This document shows, in pieces, positions 36,176-55,674 of a stretch of DNA of 64,000 nucleotides. The DNA is from Elysia chlorotica (taxonomy: Eukaryota > Mollusca > Gastropoda > Plakobranchidae). The stretch spans positions 895,185 to 959,184 of the forward strand of contig RQTK01000022.1 of NCBI GenBank assembly GCA_003991915.1. Direction: 5' to 3'. The first letter of the stretch is position 1, and every line of letters begins with the position of its first letter. The position numbers and the translations under genes were made by a program. A model generated the notes under the pieces. That model was not told where the DNA came from. It saw only the letters and a list, made by a program, of their open reading frames with translations, and ran no database searches.

Positions 36176-39100
36176 GGATAAAAAAATAACAGGATTGAGT
36201 AGTGACACAACCAAGCCTACCCCTATAGATCAACAAGTCGCCCTTTCATAACAATCCTTAGTTTTGGTTTCAAATAAAACTAGCCCTGCAACATGTTAAT
36301 TTGCTTTGTTTTTTACCATCTTGAGCTATATTAATAACCAAATTTTGCATTCCTGGTTAAAAGTTTATGTATGCCCAGTTACGATAAACAATGGCTTTAT
36401 AGAAAATTATATTATTATCTGAGCAACAATTCCATTCAATTTTTCTTTTGCATCAGTCACATTTTAATATAGACTTGGATTTGGAATAAACTGAACTTCA
36501 ATGCTGTGACCGAGAGGTTTATCCCATGGTTTAAATAGACAAGTAAGGGGTTCAACTTTGAATTCAGAGGGTTCAAGTTACAAAAATAACCTGGTTATAA
36601 CTGAATTAGAGCAGTGACCAAAAATGGAGAAACCCTCCCTTCTGTTAATTACTACATGTACCATTATTTTAGTACAGGCCCTCTTTTGATTGATACATGT
36701 AGTTCATCAGCTCGGTCCTTGGTTTGTTAACTCACTGGTCAGCCTTTCTGAGACTATGATTAGTAAAAACTAAAAGTATTGATTACTACTCTGGAGACAG
36801 TATTTCTGTAATATGTTATGAGGTGGTATTGAAGAGACCAGATTAGTTTATATCTCAGTCTCATTGAGTTTGAATAAGGAAAATTGACGCAGAAAGACTA
36901 TGAAATACAAGTCTGATTGTAACAAAACAAAAAAGGAGAAAAGAATCCATCCTCTTGCAAACTTTAAATCATGAAAAATTAGAATGATCATACTTGGGTT
37001 TTTTGAAGTTTCTGATGCATATATTTATGCTCCAACTAAATTTTACCTTTAAAAAACAACCAGTAACAAATACATGTATAGTAATTAGTTTTAAATTATC
37101 TAAAAACTAAAAAAAGAAATATGTCAAAGCCATTCTCCTAGCTCAATGATATACCGAATACAAAAAAACTACAAACAAAAAATAAAAATACAAAATAGAA
37201 ATATTTTTATTTTTCAGATCATGAATAACAACAATCCTTGATTTTAAAAAGGTTGTGAGAACCTTTACATCACAACTTGTTAAATTATAATGCTAATGGA
37301 ACCCATGAAATGTCTATTTTATTAATTCCTATCAAACGATAGTTTGTATTGACTTTAACTTAATCCCCCCTGAAATGTTGTAGAGTGGGAACCTCAATGC
37401 GAATTGCTTGGGATATGATCTAAACTTTGAATTAAGAGGATTCAAATTACAGAAGAGGACATACCTGAACCAAAAAGACTTAAGTTTAGTAGACAGATAT
37501 TGACCTTATCTGAAAAGCTGCATATATAATTGTTTCCTTCTGTTTTCCTTCTTTAGTACAACAACCTTCTCCCAACCCCATTTTTTTAAAAGTATGTCTT
37601 TGGTAACAATAAGGGTTGATTCTGCTTGACAGATACAACATGTAGTACCATTGTAATGCCTAGTGCTGGTGCCAGCTTCGAATTAAGAGAATCAAACCAG
37701 AAATACTTTGAATTATGAGTATGATTTTAATAGAGCCAAACAGAAAAAAATAAACCTATTCTCTGTCAAAATCTGGTTGATGATAAATTCAAATTATCAA
37801 ATTATCAGACTTTGTTTTGTGAGGTTTTCACTGTATCTTTGTTCTATGCTCATTAATTTTTTATGAAACCTAACCATATCAAAATGGATTGCTTCTTTTT
37901 ATACACTAACTTGGAAATAATGAAAACAAAAAGATAATAATGCTGGTAATTATAATATTAAGCTAATAAAAATCAAGTTTCACAGTAACTGACTTGCACA
38001 ATAAAGGGGATAAAATAGCACTTTACATGCTTTTAAATCTTCACAGTTACAGATATTTTCATTCATGAAATGTTATGTAGCACCAAAATGATACCTATTC
38101 TCCAATATGCTTCAAAGACATAGAAAAAGAATCATTTCCCACCCTCTCTGAAACATAAAAAAATTGATTGATACACAATCTTTTAGCAATCTTTTTAGCG
38201 AAACTAAAAGTAATACATGTAGAACTAGTTTCCACCCTAAACTGGCTTTTATGATAAAAACTTCACTAATGAAAACAAGAAGTGATCTTCTTTCCAAAGA
38301 TATAACAATTTATCTCTTCTAGGGAAGGACTTGATCCAATGTACATGAATGAAACTAAAAATTAATTTCAATGAGAGATAGGTGATTTACATGAATAGAA
38401 TAAAAGACTTGCACATAGAAATATTTAAAAAAATACATAACATCTTACACAAATACCTACATACAAAATCTCAAAATATAGATATTAAAAGAAGGTTATA
38501 CTTCTCTGAGCCTTACAGTTTCTGCCCAAGACCATATCCCTCCAACTTGGTAAACAAAAATCTTGCTATTTTGGAAATTTTTACTAAAAAAAAAAAAAAA
38601 ATTAATTATCAGTTTCAAAATATTACAACAGTCACCTTATTCTTGTTGAGGAGATAAAACAAATGATATGATCTACATTATAAAAAAAAAAATCAATAAA
38701 AATTTTAAAAGCCTTGCAATAATATTGAAGATCTAGAATATATTTCATGACTATTTGCCAAAAATTAGTCAAGGAACAAGTTGGAGATAAAAAAAAAAAT
38801 AATAACACCAATAACAGAATAATCTGGTAAATATATTATTATCCTAAACTAAACCAGTATACTACTCTTACTGAATGACCATAGTACAGGATAATATACA
38901 AATTGTTTACAACTGTATGTCAATATTAGCCTTTTAAAACACTTGAACTCATTTTCTAGCTCTCTGGTTCTCTTTTTTTTAATCCAAGAAGAAAAAAAAC
39001 TGTATATTCCCATAACACATTTTGAGGCAACAGAATGAAACTTAAATTTTGCAGATTACATTTTGAAACAAATATATAAATTACCGGTACAATTATGTAT

Positions 39101-39265
39101 TTCTATTCTACATTCTTTGGAAGTTATAACTAGACAACTCAAGGAAGACTTTCTAAAAAGTGTTTAGCAGAATGAAACACCCAATACAGCTAAAGATCAC
39201 TAGAGAAGCCAATTTAGATAATGTAATGTACATGTTCAAAGTTTAAGTACGATGACCTAGGCTCA

Positions 39266-46434
<7,169 letters not shown>

Positions 46435-47199
46435 CTGAAACAAAAGTATATTTTCTAATTTTATCACCAGAAGCCAGCAAAGAGACAAAAAAAAAATAAA
46501 AAAATAAAAATGTATCTCAGTTGTCCACCTCATTTTCTATGGTACCTTTAAAGGCTTAAAAAATATATTTTCTATCACAACAGTAGACTTGGGCCTAATG
46601 GTAGATTATAAAATATTTCAAAAGAATTTTTTACACCTCACATTACTTCTGAAAGGTTTTTAAACTCAATCATTGCATATTGATGTACCATTCCTTTGCA
46701 TTTAAATTCAATCCACAATGTTGGCAACAGCAGACAGGCCTGAGGGTTTCAACATGAGATTGTATGCTATTCATAATTTAGCACCGATTTTGACAGGATT
46801 TTAAAAAAAATTTTTAACCACTTCTATAGTACTAGATCTATGGCATTTTTAAATCAAATAAATAAAAATAATAATCAGCCAAAATTACATCATTTGTCCT
46901 AAACAGAGACCGAGACAGACAGAGAGATAAAAAAAAGAGGGAAAAAGAGAGAGGAAGGACAGAGAGGGGAGTGTGTGTGTGCACTGTAAGAGAGAAAGGG
47001 CATGGGAGAGATAGACTAGGAGAGAAAGGAGTGAAAGAAGTGACAAGAGAAGGAAAGAGAGAGAGAGAGAGAAAATTAAAAAATTCAGAAACTTGAACAA
47101 ATGGGCTATATATTTACTTTGAAAACGCTTTATCTTATTAGCAGGTTACAGATTCATTCGTTATTTTAGGAGGGAGTGGGTGAGTGAATTCGTTTTTCA

Positions 47200-48190
47200 G
47201 CACGTCAGTACGGTAACCGCTATATTGTGCCTATGATGTCCTAAGACAGTCAAAACATTAGCAACAGTGACTCCTTTATCTCTCTGAATAGTAAAAGCAT
47301 AAAAGTTGTGCGTAAAAAGATTGGTTAAAAGTAAAGGGTACAGTACTTTAAAAGATCCGTTTGTAGGATTATCACACTTAAATTTTATTATATACACCAA
47401 TGTCCTTCAGGTACCTCAGTACGCGCTGAGGACTAACATGAGTAAATATATATGCTCTCTAGTGGCTTGTAAGCCAGGTAGAGATTTCTTTCCCAGTAGA
47501 GAAGTGGACAGTCAACCAGAATGTGACTAATGAATAATTGACAGATTTGCAGATTTGACACTGTGGAGGCTCTTCACCCCTCAATAGGAAGGCGTGAGTA
47601 AGATAAGAATGTCTAGGTTGAACTCGATCGAGTACCACTTGGTCTCTTCATCTAGGCTGAGAAACTCCTGCCCATTGACCAAAATCATCATGTGGTTGGA
47701 CACACTGTAAATGTAATTAGTTGGTTGTCATATTATTCAATCGCAATTTCCAGTTTTGTCTTATACACCAACATTGGCTTTGCATCTGATGCTGGTATCT
47801 GAGTAGGTTCAAGTTCGAGCCCGATTTTGGCAAACTCATCAGCCATTTCATTTCCTCCAATTCCAACTTGGGTAAAAATCCAGAGAAAATTTTCTTACCA
47901 CTTTTCTGTAGTTCGTGAATTTTTTTCATTATGCTAAGAATTATTGCATTTTTAAGTTTGTCCCTTTCACCTGAGAAAGCGAGTCAGAGAGGATGAATTC
48001 GAGTGCCATGCACAGGGGCACGGCCTCCGCAGTAAATATTGACGCCTTTGCACTCACCCTGCAGCATTTATCTGCTGAAGGTGAGAAGCAGGCAGCTCTG
48101 ATACAGGCCTCATCTTTAGACCCGTCAGTGAAAAGTAGATAATGATCAGAATGATTTTCTATGATTTGTTCTGGGCGTGGAGCATGCATC
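47200..48190 (-). mobile_element. Decayed Jockey-like RNase H and C-terminal region
   Basis: On the minus strand an open stretch at 48189-47941 shows YLLFTDGSKDE (first RNase H aspartate) and IFTAEAVPLCMALEF (catalytic glutamate). Further on, frameshifted, come a FNLDILILLTPSY-type match to the LGRVQTGHSYLTHSYLL segment of such elements and CQICKSVNYS. The element differs from the intron-2 element of CNTD1. Dead copy. Confidence 0.65.
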
Positions 48191-48690
48191 TATGATAATG
48201 CCCCCATCTAAGGAGACAAGTCTCTTGTTACTAAGATCTATTGCTAAACGATGGGTTGTGAAAAAATCTGCCCCAAGTATTGGTTGAGTAACGTCAGCAA
48301 TCCAGAACTTTTGCGTGAAAAGGGCGTTCTTGTTGAGTTTGAGAGAAATGGCATGTTTACCATAAGTCGAGATAGCTGAACCATTTGCTGCTACGAAATT
48401 CAGACCGCATGACTTTTTCCTATCACCATATGATGCTGGGAAAACGATTCTTCAGCCCCAGTGTCTACTAAAAACGAACGACCAGAAATAATATCAGTCA
48501 CCGAGATAGAGCTAGAGTTGATCGCACAGATTGAAGGGGCGTTGTTCAAGCCAGTGGTGCCCTCTATTTTGCACTGGCTCTGTCATTTCCCTGGCTGGGT
48601 CGAGGAGACATTGCGCAAGGTCGGCCGTCAATAAAATACTTCGCTGATTTCTCAGTCAAGGCAAGTCGTGTGTAAAGTCCTCTGACAGGA
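48191..48690 (-). mobile_element. LTR (Gypsy-type) retrotransposon protease remnant
   Basis: Minus-strand frames give GRSFLVDTGAEESF (retropepsin DTG-A motif, plus-strand bases 48454-48465 encode the DTGA core), then after a frameshift NFVAANGSAISTYGKHAISL and VTQPILGADFFTTHRLAIDL with the ILGADF second protease motif. No reverse transcriptase, integrase or LTR is visible. It ends sharply at 48190 where the RNase H fragment of another element begins. Confidence 0.65.
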
Positions 48691-48704
48691 GCTTTCATTT
48701 TTGT

Positions 48705-48990
48705 GAAAGCCGATGGCAGAGTGGTTAAGCACACTGGTCTTCCCCTTGGCAAGGCGATGAGTGCCGAGTAGAAGGTGCGGGTTCGATCCCCGTCCATGTC
48801 ATCAGTCTAAAAATGTGTCTTTGTCTATTTGTCTTATTTGTTGGTCTCAGCTAGACCTAGGTTTGTGGCTGTCCCTTCTAACCTAGTCTCTAGACTGAGT
48901 AGAGCAACTACTGACTTCTGAAACAGAAGTCGTGACGCCGATCTGCGTTAGAATTTTAAGCAGATCATAAAAATGTGTAAAACTTTAAGA
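48705..48990 (+). mobile_element. tRNA-derived SINE with Ser/Leu-type head (family C)
   Basis: The head reads GATGGCAGAGTGGTTAAGCA (A box of a class II tRNA), an extra-long arm region, and GCGGGTTCGATCCCCGTCC (B box) about 60 bases later. The 3' half lacks a matching acceptor stem and runs on into an unrelated body with CAGAAGTCGTGACGCCGATC, so it is a SINE and not a tRNA gene. Confidence 0.65.
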
Positions 48991-50301
48991 AAACCCTGTC
49001 TTCGCCTATAAGAAAAGACCAGTGTGGGATAATTCTTCGCCTACTCACTTGAAATGATGCAGAAATCGAGATGATTGTTTACAGAAATCTAGGTAAAGAG
49101 GGAAGTAGCACTTATAGGAAATGACGCATGACAATTTTTTGGGCACATTTTAGTTTTAAACGAAAAAGACTTCTTATTGTCCGTTAGCTTTGGCTAAATT
49201 GAGAATCACTGAAAAATGGAGTACGCACCTGGGCCTCGATGTCTCAGTAAAGTTTGGTGAACAAACAAATAAATGAACACCCTATCTGCGAATTATGTCA
49301 AAGAGAAACATTTCCGCTATTATTATGATGTAATGTATATTTCTAAGAAACTAATTTCCGATATGTTCAAACTGATTGGTGGAATTCTTTGTCTCCAGAT
49401 ATGCAAAGGCAATAATATTCACATATAAAAAAAACCCCAAAACATTCAAACTTAAATGTGTAAATACTTAAAACAATTTTTGAGAAGCATGTTTTTGATA
49501 AATAGTAACATTTTCACAACAGGGCGGAAAAGAAAAAGAATAGACACCATCAAACAACATATTAATAAAAGTGTATTGTGCTAAATAACCTATAAAACAA
49601 CAGTTTTTGGTGTTTTTTTGTTTTTTATTTGTTTGTTATTGTTGTTGTTGTTGTTTTCTGGAAAATCAATCCATTCAGTTCTGAATTGATGAACTTACGA
49701 CATGACTTTTCAAACTTAAAACGGATCAAGTTAACTTTGAGATGCATACTTATATCGTTAGCTGATAACGTCGGTGATTGGATAAATTCAAGCTATAAAT
49801 CTCTGTCCTCAGAATATTAAGGGTGATGCGCCAGCTCGTAGATACTAAGATAGTTTAAAATCTCTTTTTTATATTTCTTACAGGCAGATCATCTTCTCTT
49901 GACTTTCTTTTGTTGGCATTATCACCATAACATTTTTTTTTGAAAAAAATAATCTATATATATAATTGTCTTCGTCTCAAACTTAAACATGCGATCAAAT
50001 TCAAACCGCTCCATCCTAAAATCTCAAATTTTACAGTAAAATTACAAATGGGCCAGACAATTTTAGAGTCATAAAACTAATAATATCAAACGCCTAATCA
50101 ATTTTTAATTAATCAATGTTATCAATCATAATCATCAATCCATCTTGTTTTCACCGCGACTACTAGCCGAAAATCCACTGAATAGTTATAGAAAAAATGA
50201 GGTGTGTTCAAAAGTACAAAGTAAATAAGTATCACTCAATGTATGGATTGTAACGTAAATGACAATTTTTATCGAATTTGAACGTTTTAAATTATTTTTG
50301 G

Positions 50302-50315
50302 AGGGGGGGGGGGGG
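50302..50315. repeat. Poly(G) tract
   Basis: About 13 G in a row after GGAGGG. Short, G-quadruplex-prone. Confidence 0.8.
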
Positions 50316-50390
50316 TGAGATATTTTTGATATAGTTAACCCTTAGATTGGCAAGGATATAACCTACTACGCCTAGGCCTATCTGGATGGA

Positions 50391-50404
50391 GATCTAGATC
50401 TAAA
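50391..50404. repeat. CTAGATCT palindrome
   Basis: AGATCTAGATCTA next to the RTE fragment, upstream of both PPP1R7 and ANKRD49. Related copies lie at 52230-52242 and 52392-52404 near the first ANKRD49 coding exon. Confidence 0.7.
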
Positions 50405-50503
50405 TAGACAATAATTTTTGTTCTTATTCTCTTTGGGAATATAATTCTCATTTTCGTGCCCGATACTGAATGACTCTCAGTGAAGTGACTTGACTTACTT
50501 GAC

Positions 50504-51345
50504 TTAATCCTCTTCGCTCCTATAGGAGCATAGGGCTGCAACCACACTCCTCCAGCGTACTCGGTTCTGGGATGTCCTCCTCAGCTCGGCCCATGTCATT
50601 CCAGCCGCCCTGGCTTCAGCGTCCGTACTCCTCCGCCAGGTCTGTCTTGGTCGGCCCACTTTGCGCTTTCCCTGGGGGTTCCACTCAAGGGACTGCCTGG
50701 TGGTATTGGGTGATGGCTTTCGCAATGTGTGGCCGATCCATCCCCACTTTCGCTTCTGGATCTCTTGCTCAATGGGGGCTTGTCTAGTTCTCTCCCAGAG
50801 GTCTTGGTTGGATATCACCTCAGGCCATCTGATGTTGAGGATGTTACGGAGGCATCTGTTGATGAAGGTCTGCAGCTTTTGGGTGTTTGTCTTTGTGGTG
50901 CGCCATGTCTCGGAGCCATATAAAAGGACGGACTTCACGTTGGAGTTGAAGATCCTGATTTTGTTATGCTGGGCTAAGGCTGAGGAGCTCCAGACTGAGC
51001 GTAGAGTGCGGAAAGCGTGCCTGGCCTTGTTGATACGGCTCCTGATGTCTTCGTCTGTTCCACCATCTTTGCTGACTATACTGCCGAGATATGCAAACTT
51101 GTCGACCTCTTTGATGTTTTCCTGATGTAGTTGGATGGGAGCATGCTGCTTGTTGTTGACCCTCATGACTTCTGTCTTGGTCATGCTGATCTTCAGCCCG
51201 GTCTTCTCGGCTTCCTCTGCGACTCTGTTGAGCTTCTCTTGTGCATCTTGATATTTGTGGGACAGGAGGGCGATGTCATCGGCGACATCCAGGTCTTCCA
51301 GCTGCTTCGTGAGGGTCCACTGGATCCCTGTTCTTTTCCCTCAGT
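50504..51345 (-). mobile_element. RTE-like non-LTR retrotransposon, 5'-truncated copy
   Basis: The minus strand has an uninterrupted 226-codon frame (51184-50504), which continues upstream in the same frame to about 51345. Motifs in order: QLEDLDVADDIALLSH (catalytic box, with valine instead of the usual phenylalanine before ADD), GLKISMTKTEVM, VDKFAYLGSIVSKDGG, SVLLYGSETWR, INRCLRNILNIRWPEVISN, GWIGHTLRK, KRKVGRPRQTWRR. Only the C-terminal third of the polyprotein is present. It is the best preserved copy of the family also found at 13655 and 40540, suggesting the youngest insertion. It lies between the PPP1R7 and ANKRD49 5' ends. Confidence 0.85.
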
Positions 51346-52100
51346 GAAGTAATGCTCATTAATTACGATTGTACTTAATGATTTGTCCGTCCAAAGAACG
51401 GTTTCTCATCTTGATTTTTCTAATGATCACTTTTCAAGTTTTTCAGCGCGCAAATTCTACTGTGCACACATTACCGTTTTCTTAAAATGCTTGGTTATTT
51501 ATGAAAACAATTTATGATCTATAAATGCAAGTAGGTGGGTAAGTTTTCTTATGACTAATAAAAAAATGTCCAAACAAAAGATTATATACTGTAATCAAAA
51601 GCAAAAACGAGAAAACAAACCGAGTGTTTACACTGGTGTTGTGTAGGCTACGCGTTTTTCAGCTAGGTAAATATTAATTTTTTGTGAATATATTTTCACC
51701 TTCTAAAGGTACGGATTCTGAAGAAACACGAATTTGAGTTTTACCACTGCAAATTCACCTGTAATCCTTCAGCTTCGCCCATCCCACTATCCTCACGAAT
51801 CGCGTGGACTCTTAACCAGTCTAACAATATACATCTAAGGAGCCATTAATTGCCTACTATTTAGTCTCAGCGCTGCCGACATACTTTTGAAGGCGTAGAC
51901 CTATCACACCGTAAGCGCTCTAGGTCTTTCACTTATCCTCTAAAAAGTTAAAAACATGGAAGAGAATTGTATAAATTTATACGAAACGCGAGCTACTTTT
52001 TCTAGTCGAATGCCGCATAGGATCAAAGATTATAGATAGATTTTTGAGCATAATCTACTGTGAGTGTGAAGCAGTTGAACGACAATTCAAAGTAACCAGC

Positions 52101-52291
52101 ATGATGGATGACACTACCATCGCCAAGACAGTCGATTCCAAAGGTCAAAGGCTATGGAGCAGCTTCTGGGAAGAGGATGAGAATGATGTAGACGAATTCA
52201 CAGAGGAAGAGCTCAAAAGTTTGTATATTTAGATCTAGATACTCGGTATATGTCCTTTTATTTAAGATCACTCAGAGTTTTTATTCAAATT

Positions 52292-52330
<39 letters not shown>

Positions 52331-53750
52331 GTAGATCTCTCTTGATAGTGTGTAGGCCATACGTTTTTTTCTTTCGAATTTTACTTGATGTGCTAGATCT
52401 AGTGTTTTTGTGCAAATTGTGTCAAATAGATCTAAGTGTTTTCTAGGTCTTTAAATTATTTACTGTATCAAATGGTTTTATATGAAATAACTGCGTAACA
52501 CACTTTAACTCTCTAAGCCCGCATGTATCCATTCCATATTTTGACGCAGGGTTTTAGAAGGATCTATAAAGGGAAAGAGGGTATTTTTGTTTTGTTTACT
52601 GTCATATCTTGTGATTAACCGATCGCTCAGGGTTAAACTGAGTTAATGTCCATTATTTGGACTCAAAGACTATAGGCAACCAGAGTGAATCAGGCACTTC
52701 TGATTTAGTTTGGAGCTATTAAAGCTCTCTAGATATCTCTGGTTCTAGAAATCAGGTGTTTCGTCTGACATGGGGCTTGGAGCTTTAGCCCCACCCTGCT
52801 GCTCAGGAAAATTTAGCACATTTATTGCTAAGTTATGCAATTGTCTTTGTAGTTAGATAAATTTGAAAGGCAAGTTAACTCGAATATTAAACTTCATACA
52901 TCATAATATAACGGTTAACCATCGTCAAAGAAAAAAGGCTGCCAGTAATAACGTTGTATGTGTGTATAAGTGTATGAAAGAAGAGGGACAGTTGTTTATA
53001 GAAGTGGGTGTGTCATTGTCTCAACACCATCTAAGTATAATCATGTGTTTATCTAATGTGGGTCTATGGAGGCTTCAATTCTCAGCCCAACAAATATAAC
53101 AGTAGAAATAAAACAGAAACCTCTTACTCTTAAAAGTTAAAAACCACCCTAACAAAAATATTTGTTATCTTAAAGTTTGTCTCTTTTGAGTCCAAAACTT
53201 GGATTTGATGATGGGAAATACTTTCAATTCAAGTAGTTCTCTAGGCGCATATACTATTCAGGAGATTTGTTACTTGAAATGCTGAAAAAATGTTTTAAAC
53301 TTACTTCAGAGTGCAACAGTTGGTATATTTACTTACCAGAATAAGCAATCTAGGAACTATTGCATCACTGTCCTAGCAGCTAAGAATGTGTTTTAGCGAT
53401 TTATAATTAATTTAATTGTGATTTTTGTTGTGACTGTAATCATGTCTTCATTCATAGATGAACCATCCAAACGGATATTGTGGGCATCTGAATACAATAA
53501 ACTAGATGTTGTACAGGATATTCTGTGCCATGACCCAAAACTTGTTATGTCCCGAGATGCAGACCTATACACTCCTCTGCATAGAGCTTCTTACAACAAT
53601 CACCTAGAAATGGCAGAGGTAAGATGATAGTCTTTCTCCGCATTAGATAATTAGTAGCTTATTAAAATGATATTATCACAAGATGTTATGATTCCTCCTT
53701 CTTTTTCTTTTTCTTCTTCTTCTTCTTTTTCTTCTTCTTCTTCTTTTTGA

Positions 53751-53805
<55 letters not shown>

Positions 53806-54783
53806 GCTGTTGTTGTTGTTATTATTAACATTGTTGTTGTTTTTTTTATTCTTTTTTTGATCTTCTAGGTTCTTACCATTTTTATTAGAATATTAAAATT
53901 ATATTGACTTTATCAAACATGAATATTTTTATTGCATATATATGGAAGCTAATTTGTATATTTAAATATCAAGCATTTTTTTAAAAGAAAACTGAGTATT
54001 TTATTCCCTAGCCTTTTCTCAACTACTTAAATGATTGATAGAAAAGAATCATGTTTGTCAAAAACTAGTTTCCTATTTCTCTTTCAAATCTGTTGCCATC
54101 TTAAGCTTAATTATGTCAGTAAGTTAATATATATACATCTAAAACATATGTTTCATTTTCTTTTTCATCTATTCTTGTTAGTTTAAACATTTCAGTAAAG
54201 CTAAAAAAAAAAAAAAATTGAAAAGGTTGAAGAAAACTTTATCATTTCTAGATCCTATGAAAATTCATTTTTTTTTTTTAATTAAAAACCCCTAAAAGTG
54301 AATATAGAGTACTTTTTAATGCCTAAAACGCCGTTGCTCAAAACCTATATCAGCAACTTGTGCCTCATTCACCCTGGTTGTCCCAACTATAAGTTTGGTT
54401 TTATTTTCTCCCCCCGTATCCTGTAACGACATAAGTTCCTCCTGGCTAACGGGGCAGAAGTCAACGCTTGCACGTCTGACGGCTGGCAGCCCCTGCACAG
54501 CGCCGCTCGGTGGAACTCCGTCGACACGGCACAGAGTCTGATCCACGCCGGGGCAGACGTGAACGGCCAGACAAACGGCGGGCTGACCCCGCTCCACCTG
54601 GCATCCTCGGAGCCAGACCACCGGGGCGTGATGGAGCTGCTGCTTTCCTCGCCGTTTCTGGACCCGGGTGTTAAGTCCTCTCTCGGGGAAACAGCCAAAA
54701 CAGTTGCTCTCCGCAGCAGCCGGCATTATAAGCTCTTTGATGTGCTGGACGATTGTGTGAATCATTTCAAACAGTCTTCCTGA
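52101..54783 (+). CDS. ANKRD49: ANKRD49-like ankyrin repeat protein
   Basis: Three coding exons 52101-52218, 53458-53618 and 54436-54783 (stop TGA), phases 1 and 0; 208 residues (human ANKRD49 239). No ATG in frame precedes 52101 in the open stretch. An acidic N-terminus (FWEEDENDVDEFTEEE) precedes EPSKRILWASEYNKLDVV, which matches the human DPSRLLLWAAEKN region. Ankyrin repeats follow: DLYTPLHRASYNNHLEMAE, SDGWQPLHSAARWNSVDTA, GGLTPLHLASSEPDHRG; then a C-terminal stretch SSLGETAKTVALRS like the human NLEETAFDIARRT. Human ANKRD49 is linked to transcriptional activation and spermatogenesis. The first donor (AAAA|GTTTGT) is weak but is the only one that keeps the frame. The last exon is much richer in GC than its surroundings. 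Confidence 0.88.
52291..52328. repeat. (TC)n microsatellite in ANKRD49 intron 1
   Basis: About 38 bases of pure TC/CT dinucleotide. Confidence 0.95.
52503..52680 (+). repeat. Unclassified dispersed repeat in ANKRD49 intron 1
   Basis: Shares GCATGTATCCATTCCATATT, AGGGTTTTAGAAGGATCTAT and CTTGTGATTAA with the reverse complement of 36035-36175. Confidence 0.55.
53698..53835. repeat. Polypyrimidine (TTC)n run joined to (GTT)n run
   Basis: A CTT/TTC-rich stretch (53698-53748) passes into GATGTT/GTT repeats (53750-53835) in ANKRD49 intron 2. The first half is a mirror-type polypyrimidine tract. Confidence 0.9.
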
Positions 54784-55492
54784 TACTGTTGTTGACTTGA
54801 ACTGTCTTTCAAGTCAACATGGACTGCAGTATGTATGTGCAAAACACTTATCTTTTTCGGCATAGGGAAACTCTATGTTCCAAGTTAAATGTTTTTTGGG
54901 ATTGTCCCTGTATACGGTATTGGATCCCAAGATATAAGTGGCCTTTTATTGTGTTTCCAGTAGAGACAGAGGGGATACCTCTACTTCTGTATTAAAAATT
55001 CAGATGATACTGCCACCCAGCCAATTAAGAGAAAACACAAGCAGTCTGATTGAGGCAGAACCCAGGAACTTTGGTTTGAAGTGGCATGCTGCACTGGAAT
55101 CTGCTTTAAAAAACTGTTAGGGACAGCCGCAACGTTTCTTCTATACCAAGTTTATACATATGTGTATAATATATGTACAGTATCTGTAAAGTTGGGGGGA
55201 AAAAAAGGAGAATAGGTGTCTTAGAAAAAGAATGAGAAAAGCAAATGCTGTCTTTATTCTGGAGTTGATTTTTGATAAGTACATACATTTAAGATAGCAA
55301 TGCCAGAAAATTGGTAGCCATGGGATAGAACACGGGAGGTTTTGAATGAAATAATGAAATTATCTTGTCTAACGACTAACGAAATTCATATCATGTTATG
55401 TCTGATTGGGTGATATCTGGAATTTGGGTTTCTTGTTTATACATGTACATGTTTTATTTTTTTACATTCAACCCCTAAAAAGATCTTGTTCA

Positions 55493-55498
55493 AATAAA
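55493..55498 (+). terminator. Candidate poly(A) signal of ANKRD49-like gene
   Basis: AATAAA about 710 bases after the stop codon; another AATAAA lies near 55561. Confidence 0.4.
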
Positions 55499-55674
55499 AT
55501 TACCCACCTGTGAACACTCACCCTGTTTTAAAATGAATCTCATGATGACTATGAATGTTGTTAATAAATTTCTATTGCATTGAATAATTTCTATTCGTTT
55601 TTTAATCTTGTTTATTTTAATGACGAGTGTGCATATGACCTATGATCATTAGGGGACAAAATCTTGACAACAAG

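Larger units (their letters stand above)
31500..39265. other. Intergenic region between CNTD1 and PPP1R7
   Basis: About 7.8 kb of AT-rich sequence between the convergent ends of CNTD1 (+) and PPP1R7 (-). It includes a SINE B fragment (32455-32560), a (CA)n run (33872-33899), a tandem duplicate (34525-34814), tRNA-like SINE heads at 34877-34935 and 35790-35860, and a dispersed repeat (36035-36175). The right part will include the PPP1R7 3' UTR. No supportable gene is visible. Confidence 0.55.
46435..50503. other. Upstream side of PPP1R7 with nested retroelement debris
   Basis: Beyond the first coding exon of PPP1R7 I cannot place the untranslated first exon. The stretch holds a GA-rich tract (46905-47075), a retroelement RNase H remnant (47200-48190), an LTR-element protease remnant (48191-48690), a tRNA-derived SINE (48705-48990), plain AT-rich sequence (49000-50300) and a poly(G) run (50302-50315). 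Confidence 0.5.

Noticed and set aside
48715..48800. tRNA-Ser/Leu gene
   Set aside because: A and B boxes are good, but the 3' side does not pair into an acceptor stem and the sequence runs on into a SINE body.
50572..51125. Plus-strand ORFs of 71 and 154 residues
   Set aside because: They are antisense shadows of the RTE-like reverse transcriptase frame.
54316..54765. 149-residue minus-strand ORF
   Set aside because: It is the antisense shadow of the GC-rich last exon of the ANKRD49-like gene.
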